From Eubacterium sp. AM49-13BH (GTDB lineage: Bacteria; Bacillota; Clostridia; Lachnospirales; Lachnospiraceae): a stretch of DNA of 8,926 nt. How positions within the stretch are numbered: position 1 is the stretch's first letter; each line of letters opens with the position of its first letter. Under the pieces are notes generated by a model that saw only the letters and a program-made list of their open reading frames with translations, had not been told where the DNA came from and did not search any database. Shown here piece after piece: positions 1 to 7,412 of the stretch. A program made the position numbers and the translations under genes. The stretch covers positions 1 to 8,926 of the forward strand of contig NZ_QSEK01000049.1 in assembly GCF_003464165.1 (NCBI RefSeq), read 5' to 3'.

Positions 1-260
1 CTACAGAGTCTTCAGGCTGAGGCTGATAAGAATATTGCACAGGCTAAGGCAGAGGAGAGAAGAGCAGCCGCTGTTGCTCTTGAACAGGAGATGAAGCGAG
101 CGTTGTAGCTGCTGAGGCAGAAGTACCTAAGGCTTTGGCGGAAGCTTTAAGAACAGGCAGAATGGGCTTTAAGGATTATTATGATCTTCAGAATCTGAAG
201 GCTGATACTAAGATGAGACAGTCGATAGCAGGAGAAACAGAGAAGCCGGCAACTATATAA
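1..260 (+). pseudogene. floA: FloA (flotillin-like protein), C-terminal part, frameshifted
   Basis: This is the 3' end of a flotillin-like gene whose 5' part lies outside the window. FloA is a membrane scaffold protein of bacterial functional microdomains. Frame 1 (1-105) reads an alanine/glutamate-rich coiled-coil stretch containing [20 protein letters not shown], typical of FloA, and then hits TAG at 106-108. Frame 3 (99-257, stop 258-260) continues with [19 protein letters not shown] and a [19 protein letters not shown] tail, which is the normal FloA C-terminus. From memory of the family, about nine residues separate EQEMK from VVEAEAEVP. Only five bases are present here, so about 22 nt seem to be missing, which fits the observed frame change. 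It is either a true inactivating deletion or a sequencing/assembly error. The family call is firm from the motifs. Whether the gene is really broken cannot be told from one sequence. Confidence 0.85.
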
Positions 261-293
261 TGGACTTGTGAATTAAAAGGGAAAGCGGGTTTT

Positions 294-923
294 ATGGAAA
301 TATTAATTGTTTGGGCAGTGTTTGCTTTGATAATTATATCGAATATTAAGAAAGCTAAGAAAATGCAGAATGAGCGCATGCAGGAACACCAGCGTAATAT
401 GCAGGATCATAACCAGAATGCGCAGCAGGCACAGGATGTTTATTCTGTTAATGGCCCGTTAAAACAGGGCGCATTAAGCCATGGAGCTAATCTTAACAGG
501 GAACAACAGACATATTCAGGTACTCAGAAGATGACAAGTGCAGAAGCTGAAAGACTCAAGCAGGAGATTCGTGAGAGAAATAATTTTAATGGCAAGAATG
601 TTACTTCGCATAGAGCAGAGGCACCAGTTCCGCAATATGTTACTCCACCGCCAGCAGCGGATAATGCAGCACCTGCAATGAAGACACTTGATAAAGCAGA
701 GTTTCATTCACCGGTTATGCAGGCAGGAAGCACTGGAACATATTCTGATATGACAGGCGGACATACATTTACACAGTATGACTGCGGACATGAATATAAT
801 GATGAGATTGTTCCACAGAGTCAGACAGCAAGTAAGGGTATTCTTAATGACCTGAAGTTTGATAAGAATGAGATGCGCAAGGCTTTTGTTATGCAGGAGA
901 TATTGAAAAGGAAAGTTATATAA
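294..923 (+). CDS. Unrecognised membrane-anchored protein following floA
   Basis: I do not recognise a named family. The 209-residue product starts with one hydrophobic segment (about residues 3-18, ILIVWAVFALIIISNI) followed by KKAKK. This predicts a single N-terminal membrane anchor with the rest in the cytoplasm. Residues 24-100 are hydrophilic and rich in Gln, Asn, Glu and Met, probably disordered or coiled. Residues 110-130 are rich in Pro and Ala. The C-terminus (about 183-209, ILNDLKFDKNEMRKAFVMQEI and on) is a likely amphipathic helix and looks like the most constrained part. It lies 33 bp after the floA stop on the same strand and is followed by a strong terminator, so it is probably the last gene of the floA operon. 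The SD is weak (AAAAGGG at 275-281). A role with FloA at the membrane is only inference from position. Confidence 0.8.
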   Translation: MEILIVWAVFALIIISNIKKAKKMQNERMQEHQRNMQDHNQNAQQAQDVYSVNGPLKQGALSHGANLNREQQTYSGTQKMTSAEAERLKQEIRERNNFNGKNVTSHRAEAPVPQYVTPPPAADNAAPAMKTLDKAEFHSPVMQAGSTGTYSDMTGGHTFTQYDCGHEYNDEIVPQSQTASKGILNDLKFDKNEMRKAFVMQEILKRKVI

Positions 924-932
924 TTGAACCCA

Positions 933-969
933 AAAAGAACCGTGTGACATAAAATCACACGGTTCTTTT
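933..969. terminator. Bidirectional intrinsic terminator between the floA operon and tRNA-Leu(CAG)
   Basis: A perfect 15-bp inverted repeat (933-947 with 955-969, AAAAGAACCGTGTGA and its complement) surrounds a 7-base loop. It has a T-run on the plus-strand side and a five-T run on the minus-strand side (A 932-936 on plus). It lies between two convergent units, so it can end the floA-operon transcript on plus and the tRNA transcript on minus. Confidence 0.9.
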
Positions 970-975
970 AATGAG

Positions 976-1058
976 TGCAGAAGATGGGACTTGAACCCAC
1001 ACGCGGTAACCCGCACAAGAATCTGAATCTTGCTCGTCTGCCATTCCGACACTTCTGC
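976..1058 (-). tRNA. tRNA-Leu (anticodon CAG)
   Basis: On the minus strand the acceptor arms GCAGAAG and CTTCTGC (1052-1058 with 977-983) pair perfectly, with discriminator A at 976. The anticodon stem CAAGA/TCTTG encloses the loop TTCAGAT, giving anticodon CAG (plus-strand 1023-1025), which reads CUG. The long variable arm (TGCGGGTTACCGCG) is the class II form of tRNA-Leu, and the T-arm is GTGGGTTCAAGTCCCAT. The 3' CCA is not encoded. The gene is transcribed away from the plus-strand tRNA-Leu at 1429. Confidence 0.95.
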
Positions 1059-1101
1059 ATATATGATGTATAACGAACTTGATAAGTTACATAACATTGA
1101 T

Positions 1102-1130
1102 ATTTTATAGGAGATTTGAAAAAGTGTCAA
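1102..1130 (-). promoter_or_regulatory. Sigma-A-type promoter of tRNA-Leu(CAG)
   Basis: On the minus strand a consensus -35 TTGACA (plus 1125-1130) is followed after 17 bases by TAAAAT (plus 1102-1107). The predicted start is near 1095, about 36 bases before the mature tRNA. Confidence 0.8.
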
Positions 1131-1189
1131 TATGAATAGATGCTATTTTTGAAAAATTCTTATCTGAAAGGGAGCCGAGGCTTGTTGGA

Positions 1190-1290
1190 TTGGACGTTGA
1201 AGCGGAGGGAAGGCATGATGAAGTCCAAAAAGGAAGTCTAAGCTGTTTGGATTGGACGTTGAAGCGGAGGAAAGGTACGATGAAGTCCAA
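1190..1290. repeat. Two copies of the ~62-bp TTGGAC...GTCCAA dyad repeat
   Basis: Two near-identical units start at 1190 and 1252, a period of 62. Each begins TTGGACGTTGAAGCGGAGG and ends in GATGAAGTCCAAAAAGGAAG. The arms TTGGAC and GTCCAA (1190-1195 with 1223-1228; 1252-1257 with 1285-1290) are inverted repeats about 27 bases apart, so each unit can form a hairpin. The bases just before (about 1166-1189) resemble the end of a further decayed copy. The same family forms the array at 8490-8817. The pair sits between two divergent tRNA promoters, without overlapping either -35 box. Function unknown. Confidence 0.85.
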
Positions 1291-1324
1291 AAAGGAAGTT
1301 GAAGCATGAAAAAACAGAAAATTC

Positions 1325-1384
1325 AAAAAAAGTTGAAAAAAGTTAAAAAAAGCTGTTGACATTATATTGATGTAGTGATATTAT
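1325..1384 (+). promoter_or_regulatory. Strong extended -10 promoter with A-tract UP-like element, for tRNA-Leu(AAG)
   Basis: A consensus -35 TTGACA (1356-1361) is followed after 17 bases by TATTAT (1379-1384), preceded by TG at 1376-1377, an extended -10. The likely start is near 1391. Upstream are A-runs at 1309-1314, 1318-1321, 1325-1331, 1336-1341 and 1345-1351, spaced about 8-10 bases. The last three fall at about -40 to -66, where an UP element would contact the RNA polymerase alpha subunit. Confidence 0.8.
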
Positions 1385-1428
1385 AATCAAGTCGTCAGCG
1401 AACAGCAAGCGACAAGAAAACAAAACAA

Positions 1429-1513
1429 GCAGTCGTGGCGGAATTGGCATACGCGCTAGACTAAGGATCTAGTCCATATTGCTTGGGTGCGGGTTCAAGT
1501 CCCGCCGACTGCA
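1429..1513 (+). tRNA. tRNA-Leu (anticodon AAG)
   Basis: Acceptor arms GCAGTCG (1429-1435) and CGACTGC (1506-1512) pair perfectly, with discriminator A at 1513. The anticodon stem CTAGA/TCTAG (1456-1460 with 1468-1472) encloses CTAAGGA, giving anticodon AAG at 1463-1465, which reads CUU. It has a long class II variable arm and a T-arm GCGGGTTCAAGTCCCGC. CCA is not encoded. A34 would be expected to be deaminated to inosine if a TadA-type enzyme accepts it, which is inference. By hand count CTT is the commonest leucine codon in the enolase gene here (28 of 40), so this tRNA should be in high demand. Confidence 0.95.
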
Positions 1514-1515
1514 CT

Positions 1516-1547
1516 AAAAGCACCGAGGTAACCTCGGTGCTTTTTTT
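1516..1547 (+). terminator. Intrinsic terminator of tRNA-Leu(AAG)
   Basis: GCACCGAGG (1520-1528) pairs with CCTCGGTGC (1532-1540) around a TAA loop. It is followed by seven T (1541-1547) and preceded by AAAA, which extends the stem. It begins three bases after the tRNA. Confidence 0.95.
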
Positions 1548-1591
1548 GTGCGACAACGCCAAACTTCGTTATGGCGTATGAGAACCGCTCA

Positions 1592-1597
1592 TATAGT
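1592..1597 (+). promoter_or_regulatory. Possible -10 box for thiD
   Basis: TATAGT at 1592-1597 is a reasonable -10, but the matching -35 (TTATGG, 1569-1574, 17-base spacing) is poor. Some promoter is needed because the tRNA terminator lies just upstream. I see no TPP-riboswitch-like sequence in 1548-1648. Confidence 0.3.
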
Positions 1598-1637
1598 GGC
1601 ACACAGGCAGCAAAGAATATACAGATACCGCAACAAC

Positions 1638-1645
1638 AGGAGGTG
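1638..1645 (+). promoter_or_regulatory. Ribosome-binding site that fixes the thiD start
   Basis: AGGAGGTG is a full Shine-Dalgarno match five bases before the ATG at 1649. The in-frame ATG at 1571 has no such site and would add 26 residues unlike any ThiD N-terminus. Confidence 0.9.
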
Positions 1646-1648
1646 CAC

Positions 1649-2455
1649 ATGAATACAGCATTAACAATAGCAGGAAGTGATTGCAGCGGAGGAGCAGGAA
1701 TACAGGCAGATTTAAAAACATTTGCAGCACATAAGGTGTATGGAATGTCAGCAATCACTGCACTTACAGCACAGAATACTTTAGGGGTTACAGGAATATC
1801 GGAATCTTCACCTGAATTTCTTAAGGCACAGCTTGATGCAATATTTACAGATATATATCCTGATGCAGTTAAGATAGGAATGGTTGCGTCAAAGGAACTT
1901 ATAGAAACAATATCAGATGCGTTAATTACATATAAGGCAAAAAATATCGTTCTTGACCCGGTTATGGTATCAACAAGTGGAAGCAGACTTATTAAGGAAG
2001 ATGCAGCAGAGGTTCTTAAAGAACGCCTGATTGTGCTTGCAGATGTTATAACTCCTAATATTCCAGAGACAGAGGTTCTTACAGGAATGACAGTGGAGAG
2101 TGCAGAGTCAATGGAGAAAGCAGCAATAAAGATATATGAAGATCTGAAGACAAAAGGCGGTCATGCGTCTGTTTTAGTAAAAGGTGGACATGCAGTTCAT
2201 ACTGCGAACGACTGCTTGTGTGTAGATGGCAGGATAGTGTGGCTTAATGGAGAAAGGATTGATAACCCTAACACACATGGAACTGGCTGTACATTGTCAT
2301 CAGCTATTGCAGCTAATCTTGCACAGGGATTATCAATTGAAGAAAGTGTGAAGGCAGCTAAAGAATACCTTACGGGTGCGTTAAAGGCCGGACTAAATCT
2401 TGGCAAAGGCAGCGGTCCACTTGACCATACATACTGGCTTGATATTAATAAGTAG
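1649..2455 (+). CDS. thiD: Hydroxymethylpyrimidine/phosphomethylpyrimidine kinase
   Basis: This is a cytosolic ribokinase-fold kinase that phosphorylates HMP and then HMP-phosphate to the pyrophosphate used for thiamin synthesis. The 268-residue length is normal for ThiD. Visible motifs in order are: AGSDCSGGAGIQADLK (residues 8-23) at the substrate pocket, GMSAITALTAQNT (32-44), KIGMV (75-79), DPVMVSTSG (103-111), DVITPNIPETEVLTG (132-146), VLVKGGH (175-181) and the anion-hole motif HGTGCTLSSA (210-219) with the family's catalytic Cys at 214. The start is set by the perfect SD at 1638-1645. The AEC carrier begins 15 bases after its stop, so the two are probably cotranscribed. Some Firmicutes ThiD-like proteins act as pyridoxal kinases, and sequence reading alone does not exclude that. 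No other thiamin genes are in view. Confidence 0.93.
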   Translation: MNTALTIAGSDCSGGAGIQADLKTFAAHKVYGMSAITALTAQNTLGVTGISESSPEFLKAQLDAIFTDIYPDAVKIGMVASKELIETISDALITYKAKNIVLDPVMVSTSGSRLIKEDAAEVLKERLIVLADVITPNIPETEVLTGMTVESAESMEKAAIKIYEDLKTKGGHASVLVKGGHAVHTANDCLCVDGRIVWLNGERIDNPNTHGTGCTLSSAIAANLAQGLSIEESVKAAKEYLTGALKAGLNLGKGSGPLDHTYWLDINK

Positions 2456-2470
2456 TAGAAGGAGAGACAG

Positions 2471-3442
2471 ATGGACAGCTTCTTATATAGTATAAATGCA
2501 ACAGTACCAATATTCTTAGTTATGATAATTGGCTGGGTGATAAAGCGTCTTGGTGTTATAGATGATCATTTTGCAAATGTAGCGAATAAATATGTTTTTA
2601 AAGTGGCACTTCCAGTACTGTTATTCAGGGATTTAGCAGCAGCAGATTTTAAATCGCAGTTTGATGTTAAGTTTGTACTGTACTGCATGATAGTCACTAC
2701 TATAATGTTTAGTGGCATATGGATATGTACAGAGATATTTATGAAGGATGATACGCAGAAGGGTGCATTTGTGCAGGCATCATTCAGAAGCAGTGCAGCG
2801 ATACTTGGAATGGCATTCATACAGAATATGTACCAGAGCACTGGAATGGCACCACTTATGATAGTTGCTGCAGTTCCGTTGTTTAATATATTTTCGGTAA
2901 TAGTGCTTACCTTTAAGGCACATCCTGAGTGTCATGGCAGCACAGAAGAACAATCTACGGATAAGAAAGAAAACATTAAAAAAGCGTGCTTTAATATTGT
3001 AACTAATCCGATAATTATAGGAATTGTGCTGGGGTTGTTATCTTCGCTTGCAGGATTAAGATATCCGGTAATTATCAATAAGACAATTAATAATATTGCG
3101 CAGACAGCTACACCTGTTGCACTTATATGTATTGGTGCGTCATTTGAAGGGAAAAAGGCAATTAAGAAGATTAAACCTACGGTTATTGCTACATTTTTAA
3201 AACTCGTGGGTCTAGCAGCAATATTTCTTCCTATAGCAGTAAAAATGGGATTTCGTAATCAGGAACTTATGGCAATTCTTATTATGCTTGCTTCACCATC
3301 TACAGTTACCTGCTTTGTTATGGCTAAAGGTATGGATAATGATGAGGTGCTGTCATCAAGCATAGTTGTACTTACAACATTACTTTCAAGTGTGACTCTT
3401 ACAGCATGGATATTTATATTAAGAAATTTTGGGTTGATTTAG
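2471..3442 (+). CDS. AEC-family (auxin efflux carrier-like) membrane transporter
   Basis: This is a 323-residue polytopic inner-membrane protein with about ten predicted helices: roughly residues 9-26, 42-58, 66-88, 103-118, 127-147, 176-196, 206-224, 236-258, 265-284 and 294-317. A hydrophilic cytoplasmic loop (about 150-172) splits it into two five-helix halves, the normal AEC plan. Family-typical stretches are the start IFLVMIIGWVIKRLGVID, NPIIIGIVLG at the start of helix 6, ATPVALICIGASF (213-225) and LASPSTV (273-279). Bacterial AEC members move organic acids such as malate or other small solutes, and the substrate cannot be read from the sequence. The GAAGGAGAG site just after the thiD stop serves as its SD. 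Coupling to thiD raises the possibility of a vitamin precursor as substrate, which is inference only. No clear terminator follows. Confidence 0.9.
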   Translation: MDSFLYSINATVPIFLVMIIGWVIKRLGVIDDHFANVANKYVFKVALPVLLFRDLAAADFKSQFDVKFVLYCMIVTTIMFSGIWICTEIFMKDDTQKGAFVQASFRSSAAILGMAFIQNMYQSTGMAPLMIVAAVPLFNIFSVIVLTFKAHPECHGSTEEQSTDKKENIKKACFNIVTNPIIIGIVLGLLSSLAGLRYPVIINKTINNIAQTATPVALICIGASFEGKKAIKKIKPTVIATFLKLVGLAAIFLPIAVKMGFRNQELMAILIMLASPSTVTCFVMAKGMDNDEVLSSSIVVLTTLLSSVTLTAWIFILRNFGLI

Positions 3443-3473
3443 AATATTTATAGTGTTTTTATCTGGTAATTCA

Positions 3474-3482
3474 TGTTATAAT
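3474..3482 (+). promoter_or_regulatory. Extended -10 promoter of the amino-acid ABC operon
   Basis: TGTTATAAT gives a perfect TATAAT (3477-3482) with the extended TG (3474-3475). The -35 region (TGTTTT, 3454-3459) is weak, as is common with an extended -10. The predicted start is near 3489, leaving a leader of about 58 bases. Confidence 0.7.
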
Positions 3483-3547
3483 AGACAAGCTTGATTTACT
3501 GTGGTAAAGTGAAAGCATATTAAAGCGAGAAAGGCATGGATTTTTAT

Positions 3548-5068
3548 ATGGCTAAGAATATCAGAAAAGCCGTCCTGTTACTGGCAATGTTGTCTGTGAT
3601 TGTGGGAATGTTCACAGCGTGTGGTAATAAAAAAAGTGATGATGGACGAACTACATTTACAGTAGGATTTGATGCGGAATTCCCACCTTATGGTTACAAG
3701 GATGATAGTGGAGAGTATGTAGGTTTTGACCTGGATCTTGCACAGGAGGTATGTGAAAGAAATGGCTGGAATCTGGTTAAGCAGCCTATTGACTGGGATT
3801 CTAAAGATATGGAGCTTAGTTCAGGTTCTATTGACTGTATATGGAACGGATTCACGCTTAATGGAAGAGAACGTGAATATACATGGTCTAAGGCATATAT
3901 TGATAATTCACAGGTTGTTATAGTTAAATCCGGTTCAGGAATAAAGAAGTTAGAAGACCTTAAGGGTAAGGTTGTTATTGTACAGGCTGATTCATCAGCT
4001 CTTGCAGCATTTACAGGAGAGGATGCGACAGAAGAAAATCTTGCACTTGCGGCACAGTTTAAGACACTTCAGCAGGTATCTGATTATAACTCAGCATTTA
4101 TGAACCTTGAATCAGGTTCGGCAGATGCTGTATGTATGGATATGGGTGTTGCAAAGTACCAGCTTGAGCAGAGAGGTAACAAGTTCACAATGCTTGATGA
4201 GACTGTTTCATCCGAACAGTATGGTATTGGTTTTAAGTTAGGTAATACAGCATTAAGAGATGAGGTTCAGACAAGCCTTAATGATATGCTTGCTGATGGC
4301 ACATTTGACAAGATTGCTGAGAAATGGGGACTTACAGACAGCGTATGTCTTGGAGAAGAAGGAACAGACAGTGCATATCTTCTTGACAGCACCAGTACAA
4401 CTAAGGCTTCATTTGGTGAAAGACTTGTGGATATAGTTAAGCAGCTTTCATCAGGAATGTTAGCAACTCTTGCAATATTCTTCTTAACACTTATATTCTC
4501 GATGCCTTTAGGACTTCTTGTATGTGAAATAAGAAAGTCAAGAATAGGTATTGTAAGATGGATTGCAAGAATATACATATCTATAATGAGAGGAACTCCT
4601 CTTATGTTACAGCTTCTTGTTGTGTTCTTCGGACCATATTATCTGTTTGGAATGAAGGTTACGGCAACATACAGATTCTATGCTGTAATTATCGGATTTG
4701 CGCTTAATTATGCAGCATATTTTGCGGAAATATACAGAGGTGGAATTGAGAGCATACCTAAGGGACAGTATGAAGCAGCAGAGGTGCTTGGATATTCCAA
4801 GGTACAGACCTTCTGGAAGATTATATTCCCTCAGATGGTAAAGAGAGTACTTCCTCCGGTTACTAACGAGGTCATAACACTTGTTAAGGATACATCACTT
4901 GCATTTGCACTTGCTTATACAGAAATGTTTACTCTTGCCAAGCAGGTAGCGGCTTCAACAGCAAGTATCATGCCATTATTCATAGCAGGATTGTTCTATT
5001 ACATTTTCAATTTCCTTGTTGCTATGGTTATGGAAAAATTAGAAAAGCGTATGCAGTATTTTGATTAA
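3548..5068 (+). CDS. Amino-acid ABC importer: fused substrate-binding lipoprotein and permease
   Basis: One 506-residue polypeptide joins two parts of a polar amino-acid importer. Residues 1-25 are a lipoprotein signal (basic NIRK, hydrophobic core, then MFTAC with Cys25 as the likely lipidated residue). Residues 36-265 are a family 3 solute-binding domain with FPPYGY, the GFDLDLAQEV signature (59-68 onward) and NGREREYTWS, where an Arg usually holds the ligand carboxylate. A short Ser/Thr linker (about 270-288) leads to a HisM/GlnP-type permease (about 295-506) with about five helices and the EAA loop EAAEVLGYSKVQTFWKIIFPQ region (409-429) that docks on the ATPase. I chose ATG 3548 over ATG 3536: the SD-like GAGAAAGG (3527-3534) is one base from 3536 and 13 from 3548, so neither spacing is ideal. 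The choice changes only four residues. The ATPase gene follows after 13 bases. Such fusions are known in Firmicutes. The amino acid carried is unknown. Confidence 0.92.
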   Translation: MAKNIRKAVLLLAMLSVIVGMFTACGNKKSDDGRTTFTVGFDAEFPPYGYKDDSGEYVGFDLDLAQEVCERNGWNLVKQPIDWDSKDMELSSGSIDCIWNGFTLNGREREYTWSKAYIDNSQVVIVKSGSGIKKLEDLKGKVVIVQADSSALAAFTGEDATEENLALAAQFKTLQQVSDYNSAFMNLESGSADAVCMDMGVAKYQLEQRGNKFTMLDETVSSEQYGIGFKLGNTALRDEVQTSLNDMLADGTFDKIAEKWGLTDSVCLGEEGTDSAYLLDSTSTTKASFGERLVDIVKQLSSGMLATLAIFFLTLIFSMPLGLLVCEIRKSRIGIVRWIARIYISIMRGTPLMLQLLVVFFGPYYLFGMKVTATYRFYAVIIGFALNYAAYFAEIYRGGIESIPKGQYEAAEVLGYSKVQTFWKIIFPQMVKRVLPPVTNEVITLVKDTSLAFALAYTEMFTLAKQVAASTASIMPLFIAGLFYYIFNFLVAMVMEKLEKRMQYFD

Positions 5069-5073
5069 GGAGG
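5067..5073 (+). promoter_or_regulatory. Ribosome-binding site that fixes the ATPase start
   Basis: AAGGAGG overlaps the TAA stop of the fused transporter gene (5066-5068) and lies eight bases before ATG 5082. It rules out the longer TTG start at 5061 and suggests translational coupling. Confidence 0.9.
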
Positions 5074-5081
5074 ATTTTATA

Positions 5082-5843
5082 ATGAAGAAATTATTAGAGA
5101 TAACACATTTGAAAAAATCCTTCGGCGATACTGAGGTGCTTAAGGATATATCAATGGAAGTTAATGAGGGCGAGGTTGTTGCAATTCTTGGACCTTCCGG
5201 TTCAGGTAAATCAACACTGCTTCGTTGTGCAACACTTCTTGAGACAATGGATTCTGGAACTCTTAAGTTAGGTGGTGAAACTGTATGTGAGGACAAGGAC
5301 GGAGCCTCAGTGTATGTTGGAAAGAAAGAGTTAAGAGAAATCAAGAATACATATGGACTTGTATTCCAGAATTTTAATCTTTTTCCACATTATACAGTTA
5401 TGAAAAATGTTATTGATGCACCTGTCTGTGTCCAGAAAAGGGACAGGAATGAAGTAGAGAAAGAAGCCAGAGAGCTTTTAAAGAAAGTAGGACTTGACGG
5501 CAAGGAGGACAGTTATCCATGCCAGTTGTCAGGAGGACAGCAGCAGAGGGTTGCAATAGCAAGGGCACTTGCAATGAATCCTGAAATGCTTTTCTTCGAT
5601 GAGCCTACATCAGCGCTTGATCCTGAGATTACTGCAGGAATTCTTAAGGTTTTAAGACAGCTTGCTGATGAAAAGATGACAATGATTATTGTTACACATG
5701 AGATTGAGTTTGCAAGAAAAGTTGCAGACAGGGTAATATTCATGGATGGCGGAGTTATTGTTGAGCAGGGTAAGCCGGAAGATGTTATTGACAATCCAAG
5801 TAATGAAAGAACCAAAGCATTTTTACAGAAGATGGAAAAATAG
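5082..5843 (+). CDS. Amino-acid ABC transporter ATPase (GlnQ/HisP-like)
   Basis: This is the nucleotide-binding subunit that powers the importer encoded just upstream, acting at the inner face of the membrane. The 253-residue product has every ABC motif: Walker A GPSGSGKS (37-44), a Q-loop in LVFQNFNLFPH, the signature LSGGQQQR, Walker B MLFFDEPTSALD and the switch His in IIVTHE. The FNLFPH text after the Q-loop is typical of the polar amino-acid (GlnQ) subgroup. It is slightly longer than the usual 240 or so residues. The extra residues lie between the Walker A region and the Q-loop, where ETVCEDKDGASVYVGKKEL forms a longer strand-loop. It is the last gene of the operon, with a terminator about 45 bases downstream. 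Confidence 0.96.
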   Translation: MKKLLEITHLKKSFGDTEVLKDISMEVNEGEVVAILGPSGSGKSTLLRCATLLETMDSGTLKLGGETVCEDKDGASVYVGKKELREIKNTYGLVFQNFNLFPHYTVMKNVIDAPVCVQKRDRNEVEKEARELLKKVGLDGKEDSYPCQLSGGQQQRVAIARALAMNPEMLFFDEPTSALDPEITAGILKVLRQLADEKMTMIIVTHEIEFARKVADRVIFMDGGVIVEQGKPEDVIDNPSNERTKAFLQKMEK

Positions 5844-5887
5844 GATTTATCTTGTGTATACTAACTGAATAGCTGGATATAATTATG

Positions 5888-5926
5888 AATGGGAAGTTTT
5901 TTAATGAGAAAACTTCCCATTTTCTT
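5888..5926 (+). terminator. Intrinsic terminator of the amino-acid ABC operon
   Basis: A 13-bp perfect stem (5888-5900 with 5909-5921, core ATGGGAAGTTTT) with an eight-base loop is followed by TTTCTT. It cleanly separates the ABC operon from eno. Confidence 0.92.
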
Positions 5927-5929
5927 GCA

Positions 5930-5958
5930 TTGTGGATTTGTTTGCATGGTGTTAAAAT
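5930..5958 (+). promoter_or_regulatory. Promoter of eno
   Basis: TTGTGG (5930-5935) and TAAAAT (5953-5958) are 17 bases apart, with an extended TG at 5950-5951. The predicted start is near 5965, leaving a leader of about 56 bases. Confidence 0.65.
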
Positions 5959-5968
5959 TGCATTACTT

Positions 5969-5988
5969 AAGTTAGGAAACACTAACTT
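5969..5988 (+). promoter_or_regulatory. Hairpin at the 5' end of the eno mRNA
   Basis: AAGTTAG (5969-5975) and CTAACTT (5982-5988) pair around GAAACA. It falls a few bases after the predicted transcription start, and no T-run follows, so it is not a terminator. It could be a 5' stabilising stem-loop or an operator. Confidence 0.5.
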
Positions 5989-6005
5989 GAAATTGCAAAG
6001 CATAA

Positions 6006-7328
<1,323 letters not shown>

Positions 7329-7344
7329 TCATTTGAAACAGATG

Positions 7345-7373
7345 TTGAAAAAATATTAAGAAAGCCTTATAGT
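7345..7373 (+). promoter_or_regulatory. Promoter of map
   Basis: TTGAAA (7345-7350) and TATAGT (7368-7373) are exactly 17 bases apart, predicting a start near 7380. A second TATAAT at 7384-7389 has no good -35. Read-through from eno may also contribute, since no terminator lies between the genes. Confidence 0.65.
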
Positions 7374-7412
7374 TGTGTATGATTATAATATATGTAACAG
7401 GAAGGCAGAACA

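Noticed and set aside
708..1130. 140-residue minus-strand open frame
   Set aside because: It runs through tRNA-Leu(CAG) and the terminator and is antisense to the 294-923 gene. There is no SD or recognisable family.
1105..1362. 85-residue minus-strand open frame
   Set aside because: It covers the repeat copies and the A-rich promoter region (poly-Phe), and overlaps the tRNA promoters.
1571..1648. Longer thiD start giving 26 extra residues
   Set aside because: It has no SD, and the perfect AGGAGGTG site serves ATG 1649. The shared YSGTQ with the 294-923 protein (residues 74-78) looks like chance.
1548..1648. TPP riboswitch upstream of thiD
   Set aside because: The conserved CUGAGA and ACCUGAUC-like segments are absent, and the space after the tRNA terminator is only about 100 bases.
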